Shown here piece by piece: positions 8,044-16,992 of a DNA stretch of 64,000 nucleotides (its first letter is position 1; the number at the start of each line of letters is the position of its first letter). The position numbers were made by a program, and so were the translations under genes. Origin of the DNA: an uncultured Acidobacteriota bacterium. GTDB taxonomy: Bacteria; Acidobacteriota; Vicinamibacteria; Fen-336. Where the stretch lies: positions 1 to 64,000 of the forward strand of contig CADEEV010000025.1 of the NCBI GenBank assembly GCA_902826455.1, written 5' to 3'. The notes beneath the pieces were generated by a model, which worked only from the letters and a program-made list of their open reading frames with translations, was not told where the DNA came from and did not search any database.

Positions 8044-8049
8044 ATCGTA
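8044..8049 (-). promoter_or_regulatory. Candidate -10 (TACGAT) of the V4R-hypA-hypB operon
   Basis: TACGAT on the minus strand, 5 nt before the GTG start at 8038. The position implies transcription starting at or next to the start codon. No clear -35 is seen. Confidence 0.45.
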
Positions 8050-8147
8050 GGGCCCCGCTTTCGCGAAGGTCAACGGGGAGCCTCATGGGGGGGCGGAAGC
8101 AGGCCCACCCCTCCCGAGGCTGCGGGGGAAAGCCTGCACTGCGAGAC

Positions 8148-8153
8148 TAGAAT
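8148..8153 (+). promoter_or_regulatory. Candidate -10 (TAGAAT) of the LAL regulator
   Basis: TAGAAT precedes the regulator by 24 nt and would place the transcript start near 8160. This supports the TTG start at 8178 rather than the upstream TTG at 8160. No convincing -35. Confidence 0.35.
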
Positions 8154-8177
8154 GCCGATTTGGGGAGGGTGGCGACG

Positions 8178-10790
8178 TTGGAGCTGCTGGAGCGCACCGA
8201 GTCCCTCGACGCCTTGCGGCGCTTCGCGGAGGAGGCGGCGTCGGGCGCAGGACGCCTGGTGCTGCTGGGCGGCGAGGCCGGCGTCGGCAAGACGACGCTC
8301 GTGCGCCACTTCACCGACTCGCTGGCCAGGCAGCGCGTCGCGTGGGGCGCCTGCGACCCGTTGTCGCTGCCGCGCGGGCTGGGGCCGCTCCTGGACGTCG
8401 CCGCCAGCCTGGGGGAGCCCGTGCCCGGGCTGCTCGGCGCCGAGGTGGCGCGTCACCGCCTGTTCTCCGCCGTGCGCGACGCGCTCCAGGCGGCGTCCCA
8501 CGTCCTCGTGTTCGAGGACATGCACTGGGCCGACGACGCCACTCTAGACCTGCTGCGCTACCTGGGCCGCCGCGCCGAGACCACGCGCAGCCTCCTGGTC
8601 GCGACCTACCGCGACGACGAGGTCGGCCCCCGGCATCCGCTGCGCATGGCTCTCGGCGACCTCGCCACGGCGGTCGGCGTGAGGCGGCTCGCGCTGCGGC
8701 CGCTGAGCGTCGCGGGCGTCGCGGCCCTCGTCGGGGACCGCAGCGACGATGCCGGCGAGCTGCACGAGCGCACGGGCGGCAACCCCTTCTTCCTCGCCGA
8801 GCTGCTGTCGGCCGGCAGCGGCCTGCCGTCGCCGACGCTGCGCGACGCGGTGCTCGCCCGGGCCGCGCGTCTCGGCCCGGCCGCGACCGAGGTGCTGCAC
8901 GCCGCGGCCATCCTGGGCCCCCACACCGAATCCGAGCTGGTCGTCGATGTCGCCGACGTCGGCGCGTCCGCCCTCGAGCCATGCCTCGCGTCGGGCGTGC
9001 TGGTCGCCTCGGGCACCGAGGTGGGCTTCCGTCACGAGCTGGTGCGCGACGTGATCCTCGCGTCGATCCCGGCCGCCGCCGCGATCCACCTGCATGCCCG
9101 CGCCCTCGCGACCTGGCGCCGAGCGTATCCCGGGGACGACGACCTCGCCTGCCTCGCGCATCACGCCGAGGCGTCCGGAGACCGGGACGCCGTGCTCGAG
9201 CTCGCGCCGGCCGCGGCCCGCCGCGCCGCCGCCCTGCGCTCGCACCGCGCGGCCGCGGACCAATACGCCCGGGCCCTGCGCTTCGCCGCGATGCTGCCGC
9301 CGCCCGAGCGGGCGCGGCTGTGCGAGGCGCGCTCCTACGAGTGCTACCTGACGAGCCAGATGGAAGAGGCCTACGACGCGCGCGCCGAGGCCCTCGCCCT
9401 CTGGCGCGAGGCCGGCGACGACGCGAAGCTGGGCGAGAACTGTCGCTGGCTGTCGCGTCTCGCCTGGTTCCTGGGGCGCAACGAGGAGGCCGAGCGGTAC
9501 GCTCGCGAAGCCGTGGAACGGCTCGAGCCGCTGGGCCCGGGACTGCAGCTCGGCTGGGCCTGCAGCAACTTCGCGCAGCTCCACATGCTTTCCGGTGACA
9601 CGGACCAGGCCGTGGCCTGGGGCGAGCGGGCGATGGCGATCGCGGAGCAGCAGGGCGATCGCGAGCTGCTGGCCCACGCCCTCAACAACGTGGGCACCGC
9701 GCGCGTGCCGCAGGGCGACGGCTCCGCCGGCATCGCCCTGCTCGAGCGGAGCCTCGCGCTCTCGCTGGAGATCGAGATCGAGGAGCACGTCGCCCGGGCC
9801 TACACCAACCTGTCGTCGGGCCCCACCGCGAGCCGCGACTTCGTCCAGGCGCGGCGCTACCTGGACGCCGGCATCGAGTACTGCACCGAGCACGATCTCG
9901 ACGCCTGGCGCTTCTACATGACCGGCTGGCTGGCGCTGTGCGAGTTCTGGCAGGGGCGCTACGACGAGGCGTCGCGCGTCGCGAGCGAGCTCCTGAAGCA
10001 GCCGCGTCTGGCGGTGCCCACCCGCGTCCAGCCCCTGGTCGCTCTCGGCCGCGTGCGGGCCCGTCGCGGCGAGAGCGGGGTCTGGGAGCTGCTCGACGAG
10101 GCGCTGGCCCTCGCCTCCGGAACCGGCGAGATCCAGCGCATCGGGCCCGTGCGCGCGGCGCGCGCCGAGGCCGCCTGGCTCGACGGCGACTGCGAGAAGG
10201 CGGCGGGCGAGGCCTCGGCGGCGTACGAGCTGGCCCTGGCCCGGGACATTCCGTGGATGGTGGGGGAGCTCGCCTTCTGGCTGTGGCGCGTGGACGGCCT
10301 GCCCGCGGCGCCCGAGCGCGCCGCGCCCGCCTACGCCCTGCAGATCGCCGGTGACCACGCGGCGGCGGTCGAGCACTGGCGGCGGATCGGGTCGCCCTAC
10401 GAGGCCGCCATGGCCCTGGCCGAGCTCGACGACGACGCGTCCCGGCGCGAGGCCCACGCCCTGCTCGAGTCGATCGGGGCGCGCCCACTGGCCGATCGCG
10501 TCGCGCGCGCGCTGCGCGAGCGGGGCGTGCGCGGCCTCAAGCGGCGGCCCCGGAAGTCGACGCGCGCGAACCCCTCGGGCCTGACGACGCGCGAGCTCGA
10601 AGTGCTGCGGCTCGTGGCCGAGGGGCTGCGCAACGCGGAGATCGGCGAGCGCCTGTTCGTGTCGCCCAAGACGGTGGACCATCACGTCTCGGCGCTCCTC
10701 GCGAAGCTCGGGGCGCGCACGCGCTCGGAGGCGGCCGGCAAGGCGGCGGAGATCCTCGCGGATCCCCGCCTGCGGCGGCCCGTCCGCTAG
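8178..10790 (+). CDS. LAL-type LuxR family ATPase regulator (hydrogenase-adjacent)
   Basis: 870 aa from the TTG at 8178. That start aligns exactly with the ATG of the paralogue at 36695-39265 (MELLERTESL versus MQLVERSEPL) and has GGGGAGGG 8 nt upstream; longer starts at 8160 or 8169 are possible. Order: AAA/STAND ATPase with P-loop GGEAGVGKTT (residues about 31-40) and Walker B-like VLVFEDMHWADD, then TPR-like helical repeats (about 330-770), then a LuxR-type HTH at the C-terminus (LTTRELEVLRLVAEGLRNAEI). Such regulators bind an inducer through the helical region. Its place beside hydrogenase genes suggests, but does not prove, that it controls them. Confidence 0.9.
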   Translation: MELLERTESLDALRRFAEEAASGAGRLVLLGGEAGVGKTTLVRHFTDSLARQRVAWGACDPLSLPRGLGPLLDVAASLGEPVPGLLGAEVARHRLFSAVRDALQAASHVLVFEDMHWADDATLDLLRYLGRRAETTRSLLVATYRDDEVGPRHPLRMALGDLATAVGVRRLALRPLSVAGVAALVGDRSDDAGELHERTGGNPFFLAELLSAGSGLPSPTLRDAVLARAARLGPAATEVLHAAAILGPHTESELVVDVADVGASALEPCLASGVLVASGTEVGFRHELVRDVILASIPAAAAIHLHARALATWRRAYPGDDDLACLAHHAEASGDRDAVLELAPAAARRAAALRSHRAAADQYARALRFAAMLPPPERARLCEARSYECYLTSQMEEAYDARAEALALWREAGDDAKLGENCRWLSRLAWFLGRNEEAERYAREAVERLEPLGPGLQLGWACSNFAQLHMLSGDTDQAVAWGERAMAIAEQQGDRELLAHALNNVGTARVPQGDGSAGIALLERSLALSLEIEIEEHVARAYTNLSSGPTASRDFVQARRYLDAGIEYCTEHDLDAWRFYMTGWLALCEFWQGRYDEASRVASELLKQPRLAVPTRVQPLVALGRVRARRGESGVWELLDEALALASGTGEIQRIGPVRAARAEAAWLDGDCEKAAGEASAAYELALARDIPWMVGELAFWLWRVDGLPAAPERAAPAYALQIAGDHAAAVEHWRRIGSPYEAAMALAELDDDASRREAHALLESIGARPLADRVARALRERGVRGLKRRPRKSTRANPSGLTTRELEVLRLVAEGLRNAEIGERLFVSPKTVDHHVSALLAKLGARTRSEAAGKAAEILADPRLRRPVR

Positions 10791-10814
10791 GCTTCGGGCC
10801 CGCGCGTTCTGCGC

Positions 10815-10820
10815 TAAGCT
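10815..10820 (+). promoter_or_regulatory. Candidate -10 (TAAGCT), leaderless-type
   Basis: TAAGCT ends 8 nt before the ATG at 10829; no ribosome-binding site lies between. Fits the recurring TAnnnT pattern of this window. Confidence 0.4.
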
Positions 10821-10828
10821 TCCGGCCC

Positions 10829-11563
10829 ATGAAGGCCGCTCTCGACGTCGGACGCGCGCTGTTCGGCGTGGCGCTCGCCGCGCTCGGGTTCCTCAACTTC
10901 GTCTCCGCCGAAGGCGTGCTCGGACTCGAGCCCGTCCCGCTCTGGGTGCCGGCGCGCGGCGCTCTCGCATTCCTGAGCGGGGCGATCCTCGTGGCGGCCG
11001 GCCTCACCCTCGTGAGCGGCCGCGCCACGCGGCCCGGGGCGATGGTGCTGGCCGGGCTGCTGACGCTCTGGGTGGCGTTCCTGCAGCTGCCGCCGGTGAT
11101 CAGCGCTCCCTACAACGGCGGGCTCTGGACCACCACTTTCGAGACGCTCGCACTCGCCTGCGGCGCGTGGGTGCTGGCGGGGGAGCCGGCCGCGGTCGCG
11201 CGCGTCGCGCGCCTGACGTTCGGCGCGTCGCTGTTCGTGTTCGCGACGCTCCACGTCGTCCACCACGAGTACGTGTCCTTCGTGATCCCGAACTGGATTC
11301 CGTTCCACTCGTTCTGGACCTACGCCACTGCGGTGGCGTTCGCCGCCGCCGGTGTCGCCATCGTCAGCGGGATCCGCGGCCGGCTCGGGGCCACGCTCCT
11401 CGGCGCGATGTTCGGATCCTGGGTGCTGCTCGTCCACGTGCCGCGTGTCGTCGGGGCGCCGACGCTGCGCGCCGAGTGGACGAGCCTCTTCATCTGCCTC
11501 GCGATGTGCGGCGCGGCGTGGATCGTGGCGGGCCGGACGCCCGCCACGGAAGGGGCTGCCTAG
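10829..11563 (+). CDS. DoxX-like integral membrane protein
   Basis: 244 aa with about eight hydrophobic helices and almost no soluble loops. It starts GRALFGVALAALGFLNF, as in DoxX/DoxD-like or related small-solute membrane proteins; the two halves look similar (four helices each), suggesting duplication. No catalytic motif is recognisable. A conserved-looking HVVHHEY lies on a loop after helix five. It converges with the cytochrome c gene downstream. The function is unknown. Confidence 0.7.
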   Translation: MKAALDVGRALFGVALAALGFLNFVSAEGVLGLEPVPLWVPARGALAFLSGAILVAAGLTLVSGRATRPGAMVLAGLLTLWVAFLQLPPVISAPYNGGLWTTTFETLALACGAWVLAGEPAAVARVARLTFGASLFVFATLHVVHHEYVSFVIPNWIPFHSFWTYATAVAFAAAGVAIVSGIRGRLGATLLGAMFGSWVLLVHVPRVVGAPTLRAEWTSLFICLAMCGAAWIVAGRTPATEGAA

Positions 11564-11569
11564 TCCCGG

Positions 11570-12802
11570 CTAGTCGCCCTGGGGCGCCGGGGCGGCCGCG
11601 AGGGTCCTCACGAAGCGCGCGAGGGCCGCGTACTCGCTCTCCTCGATCGTGCCGTCCCACGTCGGCATCGCGATCCCGGGCCTGGTGCGCTCGGGGTGCT
11701 TGATGTAGTCGATGAGCGCCTCGTCGGTGGCATAGTTCGGGATGCCCCGGCGGATGTCGTAGGTGCCGCCGCCGTCGTTGCCATGGCACGAGTTGCATCC
11801 GTACTTGTGGAAGACCTTCCGACCCGCGTCGGCGATCGGCGCTTCCGGCCACGGCGACGGCACCGCGTTGACGATCGGCGGCACCGTGCGCAGGTAGGCC
11901 CAGATCGCGCCCATCTCCGCATCGGTCAGCTCGGGCCGCGCGGTCATCGGCGAGCGCAGCGGCCGGCCGTCGGGCCGCAGGCCGAGCTTCAGCGTGCGGC
12001 GGAAATCCGCTTCGGTCCACGTCCCGAGGCCCGTGGCGTCGGGCGTGAGATTCGCCGTGAAGACGGGATGGTCGTCGCGGTCGCGCATCGAGTTGCCGCC
12101 TCCCAGGAAGCCCTGGGAGTCCTCGGGGACGAGAGCGTCGACCGTGGCGAAGTCCTTCGAGTGGCACGCGTAGCAGTCCAGCCGGCCGACCACGAGGTAG
12201 CGGCCGTAGGCGATCGGGTCCGTGGCCGGCGGCGCGACGACGGGCGCGTCGGGATAGGGCAGCGGCTTGAAGGCGACGCGGGTCAGGAACTTCGTGAAGA
12301 ACGACGGCACCGGCCGGCGATCGGGCACGTGAGCCGGCCGCACCAGGGGATCGTCGGAGCGCAGGAACGCGATCACGTCCTTCAGGTCCTCGTCGGCGAG
12401 GAGCGGGAGCTTGAGCATCCACGGGGGCGTGTAGCGGCCGTCGCGCGTGATGCCGGTGCGGATCAGGTACGCGAGCTCCCCGTCGCTCCACTCGCCGATG
12501 CCGTACTCCCGGTCCTGGGTGATGTTCGGCGAGTAGATCGTGCCGAACTTGGGAGGCGCGTCGGCCATGAGGCGGCCCGTCAGGGCCCGGGTCGTGGGGT
12601 CGTTGTGGCAGCCGGCGCACAGCATCGTGACGAGCCGCTTGCCCCGCTCCGCGCGCTCCGGCGTGTAGTCCACCGGGAACGACACGGCCTTCGGCGTGTA
12701 GCTGGGCAGGTCCGAGAGCTGGATGTAGAGGGCGAAGCCGGCGGCCGCCACGACCAGGGCCGCCACGGCGTAGGCCAGGGCCTTGACCACTTTCTTGATC
12801 AC
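11570..12802 (-). CDS. Membrane-anchored three-haem c-type cytochrome
   Basis: 410 aa, GTG start. An N-terminal helix (residues about 5-28) anchors or exports the protein. Three CxxCH haem sites are present: CAGCH, CYACH and CNSCH, in order, giving three cytochrome c domains facing the periplasm. The arrangement resembles the cytochrome subunits that accept electrons from periplasmic dehydrogenases (alcohol/gluconate dehydrogenase type). No dehydrogenase gene is adjacent, so the electron donor is unknown. It could equally serve a terminal oxidase branch. Confidence 0.88.
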   Translation of the reverse strand: MIKKVVKALAYAVAALVVAAAGFALYIQLSDLPSYTPKAVSFPVDYTPERAERGKRLVTMLCAGCHNDPTTRALTGRLMADAPPKFGTIYSPNITQDREYGIGEWSDGELAYLIRTGITRDGRYTPPWMLKLPLLADEDLKDVIAFLRSDDPLVRPAHVPDRRPVPSFFTKFLTRVAFKPLPYPDAPVVAPPATDPIAYGRYLVVGRLDCYACHSKDFATVDALVPEDSQGFLGGGNSMRDRDDHPVFTANLTPDATGLGTWTEADFRRTLKLGLRPDGRPLRSPMTARPELTDAEMGAIWAYLRTVPPIVNAVPSPWPEAPIADAGRKVFHKYGCNSCHGNDGGGTYDIRRGIPNYATDEALIDYIKHPERTRPGIAMPTWDGTIEESEYAALARFVRTLAAAPAPQGD

Positions 12803-12865
12803 CCCGCTCTTTACGAGGGAAACGCGGCCGGCGTTCCCCGAGAAACCGTGCGCGCCGTCACTCTT

Positions 12866-13954
12866 TCAGCTCTTCACGCAGCGAAAACCGAGGTGGTTGG
12901 TGCCCGTGCGCTCCTCGCCCTTGCCCCGCGTGCCGATCATGTAGCGGGTGCAGAACTGGTCGGTGCACAGGAACGAGCCGCCGCGGTGGACGCGTTTCCG
13001 AGCCCCCGGCTCGGCGGGATCGAAGGGGCCGTCCGGTCCCCTGGGGTTGCGGGCGACGCCGCCGGCCGCAGCCAGCGTCGCGTAGGTGTCGGGCCGATAC
13101 CAGTCGCTCACCCATTCCCAGGCGTTGCCGGCCACGTCGAACAGGCCGTAGCCGTTCGCCGGATAGCGCGCGACGGGCGCGAGCCCCGCGAAGCCGTCCT
13201 CGCCCGGGTCGCTGCCCTTCACGGGGAAGTGGCCCTCGTACACGTTGGCCATGAAGCGGCCCGCGGGCCGAAGCTCGTTGCCCCAGGGATAGAGCTGGCC
13301 GGAGAGGCCGCCGCGGGCCGCGAACTCCCACTCGGCCTCGGTGGGCAGGCGCGCGCCGATCCAGGTCGCGTAGGCGACGGCGTCCTCGTACGCGACCTGG
13401 ACGACGGGAAGGTTCCCGCGGCCCTCGAGGTCGCTCTGCGGTCCCGTCGGGTGCCGCCAGCTGGCCCCCGGCACGTAGCGCCACCACTGGTACTCGTCGT
13501 CGAGGGCGACCGGCTGCGCGGTCGGGTCGAACACCACCGATCCCGCGACGAGGTCCTTCGTCTCGGCGTCGGGAAACTCCTCCTGGGTCGGCCGGGTCTC
13601 GGCGACGGTCACGTACCCGGTGGCCTTCACGAACGCCGCGAACTGCGCATTCGTGACCTCCGTCGCGTCCATCCAGAAGCCGTCGACGGAGACGCGGTGG
13701 ATCGGCCGCGCGTCGTTCATCGGGTCGTGGCCGCCATGCTCGAGGCCGCGCGGGTCGAGGGCGCCCATCGAGAACTCGCCGCCGGGGATCCACACCATCC
13801 CCTTGGGCGGCGGAGAGGGGGCCGGCGCCGCGTTCGCCCGTGTGGGCTGGAAGCCGGGCTCGGGCGTCGCGGTGGGCGGCGTCGCGGGCGCCGTCGTCTC
13901 GGTGCAGCGGCACAGCATCAGCGCCGCGACGATCAGGGCGCAGCGGCGCCTCAC
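12866..13954 (-). CDS. Secreted formylglycine-generating enzyme family protein
   Basis: 362 aa from a GTG that overlaps the ABC transporter stop (GTGA). A short signal sequence (RRRCALIVAALMLC) is followed by a Pro/Ala/Thr linker to about residue 50 and the FGE-sulfatase domain (starts MVWIPGGEFSMG). The catalytic Cys pair of genuine FGE is conserved as C330-x4-C335 in GGSFLCTDQFC, with the closing NHLGFRC motif. FGE oxidises a Cys of sulfatases to formylglycine using copper and O2; many family members instead have other roles. No sulfatase gene is visible nearby. Coupling to the exporter is unusual. Confidence 0.88.
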   Translation of the reverse strand: MRRRCALIVAALMLCRCTETTAPATPPTATPEPGFQPTRANAAPAPSPPPKGMVWIPGGEFSMGALDPRGLEHGGHDPMNDARPIHRVSVDGFWMDATEVTNAQFAAFVKATGYVTVAETRPTQEEFPDAETKDLVAGSVVFDPTAQPVALDDEYQWWRYVPGASWRHPTGPQSDLEGRGNLPVVQVAYEDAVAYATWIGARLPTEAEWEFAARGGLSGQLYPWGNELRPAGRFMANVYEGHFPVKGSDPGEDGFAGLAPVARYPANGYGLFDVAGNAWEWVSDWYRPDTYATLAAAGGVARNPRGPDGPFDPAEPGARKRVHRGGSFLCTDQFCTRYMIGTRGKGEERTGTNHLGFRCVKS

Positions 13955-15867
13955 GGCCGATAGCCCGCGGCCTGGAGCTCGAACAGCTCGGCGTAGCGCC
14001 CGCCGGCCGCGAGCAGCTCCGCGTGGGTGCCGGCCGCCTCGAGCTGGCCCTCGGCCAGCACCAGGATGCGGTCTGCCATGCGCACGCTCGAGAAGCGGTG
14101 CGAGATGAGCACGGCCGTCTTGCCCTCCGACAGCTCCTTGAAGCGCTGGAACACCTCGAACTCGGCGCGCGCGTCGAGGGCGGCCGTGGGCTCGTCGAGG
14201 ATCAGGAGCTGGGCGTCGCGCATGTAGGCTCGGGCGATCGCTATCTTCTGCCATTCGCCGCCCGACAGGTCGACGCCGGTGCGGAAGCGCTTGCCGACCA
14301 CCTGGTCGTAGCCCTGGGGCAGGCGCTCGATCACCTCGTCCGCGAGGCTCGCGTGGGCGGCGGCCTCGATGCGCGGCCGGTCGTCGCGGGCCTCGATGCG
14401 GCCCACCGCGATGTTCTCCGCCGCGGTCAGGTGATAGCGCACGAAGTCCTGGAAGATCACGCCGACGTTCGAGCGCAGCGCCGCGAGGTCGTACTCGCGC
14501 AGGTCGTGCCCGTCGAGCAGGATGCGGCCTTCGTCGGGATCGTAGAGGCGCGCCAGCAGCTTCACGAGCGTCGTCTTCCCGGCGCCGTTCTCGCCGACCA
14601 GGGCGAGCACCTCGCCGGCCTTCAGGGTGAAGGTGAGGTGCCGCACGGCCCAGCGCTCGGCGCCCGGGTAGCGGAAGCCGACGTCCTCGAAGGCGATGCC
14701 CGAGCGGATCGGCACGGGCACCGGGCGCGCGTCGGGAGGCGAGACGATCTCGGGCCGGATCTCGAAGAACGAGAACAGGTCCTCGAGGTACAGGGCCTGT
14801 CCCGCCACCTGCGAGAAGCCGAGGAGCAGCGTCTCGAGCAGGTTCCGCAGGCGCCGGAACGAGCCCGACAGGAACGTGAGGTCGCCGATCGTGAACTCGC
14901 CGCGCAGCGTGCGCCAGGCGATGAAGGCGTAGGCGACGTAGTAGCCGAACGTGCCGATCGCGGTGAGCACGCCCCCCCAGGCCGCGCGGCGTGCCGCGAG
15001 CCTCCGGTTGGCCGCGTAGAAGGCCTCCGACAGGGTCCGGTAGCGCTCGATCAGGAAGGCGTTGAGGCCGAAGATCTTCACTTCCTTCGCGGTCTCGACG
15101 CTCGCTCCGGTCTGGCGGACGTAGTCGAGCTCGCGGCGCTCCGGCGTCCACAGGTAGTTGAGGGAGTAGCTGCGGGCGTTGAAGTGGGCCTCGCCGATGA
15201 AGGCCGGGACGAGCGCCACGAGCAGCAGGAGGATCAGCCAGGGCGCGTAGACCATGAGGCCGGCCGCGAAGCTCGCGATCGTGACCATGTCCTGGGCCTG
15301 ACCGAAGAGCTGGCTCATCAGGCTGGTGCGTCCCGAGCTCTGGCGGCGCGCGCGCTCGAGGCTGTCCTGGAGCTCGCTGTCCTCGAAGTCCTCGAGATCC
15401 AGGGAGGCGGCGTGCTCCATGAGGCGGATGCTCGTGGTGTTCGAGAAGCGCTCCGAGAGCAGGCCGTCGAGGAGCGAGACGACGCGGCCCAGCACGTCGG
15501 AGAGGACGGCGAGCGCGAGCTCGCTCCCGAGCAGCAGAAAGAGGTGATCGAGGCGTCCGCTCCTCAGCCACTCGAGGGCGCCCGCCTGGGACGGGCCCAG
15601 GGCGGAGACCCGCACCACCTCGTCGATGATCAGCTTGCCGACGTAGAGCGTCGCAACCGGAAGGAACGCGCGCGCGAGGCGGCACGCGAGATCCGCGGCG
15701 GTGAGGCCCCGGCTCGTGTTCCAGATGAGCTTGAGGAACGGCGGCAGGTTGCGCAGGGCGCCGAAGCGCTCGCGCAGCGAGGGCGGCGGACCGGCCGGGA
15801 CGCCGCCGTGGCCGGATGCGGCGGCGCCCGGCACGGCGCGACCGCCCTGCGCGTATTGCCGTGGCAC
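13951..15867 (-). CDS. ABC exporter, fused membrane and ATPase domains
   Basis: 638 aa, GTG start. Residues about 40-370 form a type-1 ABC transmembrane domain. Residues about 390-630 form the ATPase: Walker A GENGAGKTT, signature LSGGEWQK, Walker B LLILDEPTAALD and H-loop ISHR. This is the half-transporter layout, acting as a homodimer or heterodimer in the inner membrane. The substrate is unknown; the family spans lipid, peptide and drug exporters. The stop codon overlaps the start of the formylglycine-generating enzyme gene, so the two are co-translated. Confidence 0.93.
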   Translation of the reverse strand: MPRQYAQGGRAVPGAAASGHGGVPAGPPPSLRERFGALRNLPPFLKLIWNTSRGLTAADLACRLARAFLPVATLYVGKLIIDEVVRVSALGPSQAGALEWLRSGRLDHLFLLLGSELALAVLSDVLGRVVSLLDGLLSERFSNTTSIRLMEHAASLDLEDFEDSELQDSLERARRQSSGRTSLMSQLFGQAQDMVTIASFAAGLMVYAPWLILLLLVALVPAFIGEAHFNARSYSLNYLWTPERRELDYVRQTGASVETAKEVKIFGLNAFLIERYRTLSEAFYAANRRLAARRAAWGGVLTAIGTFGYYVAYAFIAWRTLRGEFTIGDLTFLSGSFRRLRNLLETLLLGFSQVAGQALYLEDLFSFFEIRPEIVSPPDARPVPVPIRSGIAFEDVGFRYPGAERWAVRHLTFTLKAGEVLALVGENGAGKTTLVKLLARLYDPDEGRILLDGHDLREYDLAALRSNVGVIFQDFVRYHLTAAENIAVGRIEARDDRPRIEAAAHASLADEVIERLPQGYDQVVGKRFRTGVDLSGGEWQKIAIARAYMRDAQLLILDEPTAALDARAEFEVFQRFKELSEGKTAVLISHRFSSVRMADRILVLAEGQLEAAGTHAELLAAGGRYAELFELQAAGYRP

Positions 15868-15873
15868 GGCTAC

Positions 15874-15879
15874 AGCCTA
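15874..15879 (-). promoter_or_regulatory. Candidate -10 (TAGGCT) of the ABC exporter gene
   Basis: TAGGCT lies 6 nt upstream of the GTG at 15867 and overlaps the stop codon of the upstream DinB gene. No Shine-Dalgarno. Leaderless-type arrangement. Confidence 0.35.
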
Positions 15880-16386
15880 GCCGAAGGTCTTGTCGTCGGC
15901 GGTCGGGCCGTAGATCGACGGCAGCGCGACGTCGTGCATGCGCAGGTAGACGCTCAGCTGGCCGCGGTGGTGCGCCAGGTGCGTGAAGGTATCGGCGATC
16001 ACCGCGTGGCGCGGCGACTCCTGCACGATCTTCTCGGCCACCAGCAGCTTCCAGCCCGTGAGCAGCTTCTCCTCCGTGGTCCCCTCGAGCGCCTTACGGG
16101 CCCTCGCGACGCCCTCGTCGTGCAGCTTCACGAGGTCCGCCGCCTTCGGGTTCTCGGGCGCCTTGAACTGCGAGCCGCCCTTGGGCTGCAGGTCGAGCTC
16201 GTCCTTCACGATGGCCATCTCGATCCAGGACGGCATCATGGCCACCAGGCTCGTCAGGTAGCCGAAAGGCATCGACTTCGGGTGCGGCTTCCAGTCGTCG
16301 TGGCCCTCGGGAACGCGCTCGAGGATCCGGCGCGTGATGGGCGCCTCGCGCTGGAGCTGGGCCAGGAACACCTCGGTTGCCTTCAT
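15877..16386 (-). CDS. DinB-family protein
   Basis: 169 aa. The ATG at 16386 was chosen over an upstream frame extension because AAGGAGAG precedes it at good spacing. It is a four-helix DinB/YfiT-like fold with metal-ligand-type His residues: SLVAMMPSWIEM region, FTHLAHHRGQL near residue 135 (HxxxH) and a conserved C-terminal domain. DinB-superfamily members include bacillithiol/mycothiol-dependent transferases; the specific reaction is unknown. The ABC exporter starts 9 bp downstream. Confidence 0.88.
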   Translation of the reverse strand: MKATEVFLAQLQREAPITRRILERVPEGHDDWKPHPKSMPFGYLTSLVAMMPSWIEMAIVKDELDLQPKGGSQFKAPENPKAADLVKLHDEGVARARKALEGTTEEKLLTGWKLLVAEKIVQESPRHAVIADTFTHLAHHRGQLSVYLRMHDVALPSIYGPTADDKTFG

Positions 16387-16520
16387 GCGCTCTCCTTTCG
16401 AAGGACGAATCGGAGCGGCGCTTTGTAGAAGCGATCCCCTTCCGAGCCGTCGCACGCCCCCTCGTGTGCTGTCATCATTCCCGGGAGCAAGAAGGCTGCC
16501 AGGAAAAAGCGGCGGGAGCG

Positions 16521-16547
16521 TGTCGAGAACGCCGGGTCGGCTCCGAC
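16521..16547 (+). promoter_or_regulatory. Candidate ECF42 promoter (TGTCGA-N17-CGAC)
   Basis: TGTCGA at 16521-16526 and CGAC at 16544-16547 with a 17-nt spacer, 47 nt upstream of the DGPF start. I recall TGTCGA / CGA(T)C as the reported target of ECF42 sigma factors, so this would be an autoregulatory promoter. A CGTC at 16547-16550 is an alternative -10. Confidence 0.55.
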
Positions 16548-16593
16548 GTCTCCTGTGAACGCGCCGATATCCGGCGCCGAGAGGAGTCAAACG

Positions 16594-16992
16594 ATGAAGT
16601 ACATGCTGATGATGCACGCGCCGCGCGGGACGGGGGAGTGGCAGGTGTTCCAGTGGCCCCCGGCCGACCTCAAGGCCCACATCCAGTTCATGATGGACCT
16701 CAACAAGGAGCTGATCGCCGCCGGCGAGCTGGTGGCGGCCGAGGGCCTCGACACGCCCGGCGAGGCCCGCATCGTGAAGGCCGGCAAGAACGGCCAGCCC
16801 GCCGTGACCGACGGCCCGTACCCCGAGGCCAAGGAGTTCCTGGCCGGCTTCTGGATCGTCGACGTGCCGACGACCGAGCGGGCCTACGCGATCGCCGCGC
16901 GCGCCTCGTCCGCGCCCGGGCCGGGAGGTGCGCCCCTCGGCATCGCGATCGAGGTGCGGCAGGTGATGGGCGTGCCGCCCGCGGAGCTCTGA
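16594..16992 (+). CDS. YCII/DGPF-domain protein linked to ECF42 sigma factor
   Basis: 132 aa; the ATG at 16594 has GAGAGGAG upstream. The family motif appears as TDGPYPEAKEF (residues about 71-81, DGPY in place of DGPF). YCII-like proteins are small ferredoxin-like-fold proteins. Genes of the DGPF type are the hallmark neighbours of ECF42 sigma factors and belong to their regulon. The stop codon overlaps the inferred start of the sigma gene. Confidence 0.92.
   Translation: MKYMLMMHAPRGTGEWQVFQWPPADLKAHIQFMMDLNKELIAAGELVAAEGLDTPGEARIVKAGKNGQPAVTDGPYPEAKEFLAGFWIVDVPTTERAYAIAARASSAPGPGGAPLGIAIEVRQVMGVPPAEL

Noticed and set aside
8544-10685. 713-codon open frame antisense to the first LAL regulator
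   Set aside because: High G+C codon bias opens antisense frames; its translation is low-complexity Arg/Ala/Gly-rich with no domain, while the sense strand has clear ATPase and HTH motifs.
13840-16428. 862-codon plus-strand frame across the ABC exporter
   Set aside because: Shadow of the minus-strand exporter and DinB genes; composition is repetitive and without motifs.
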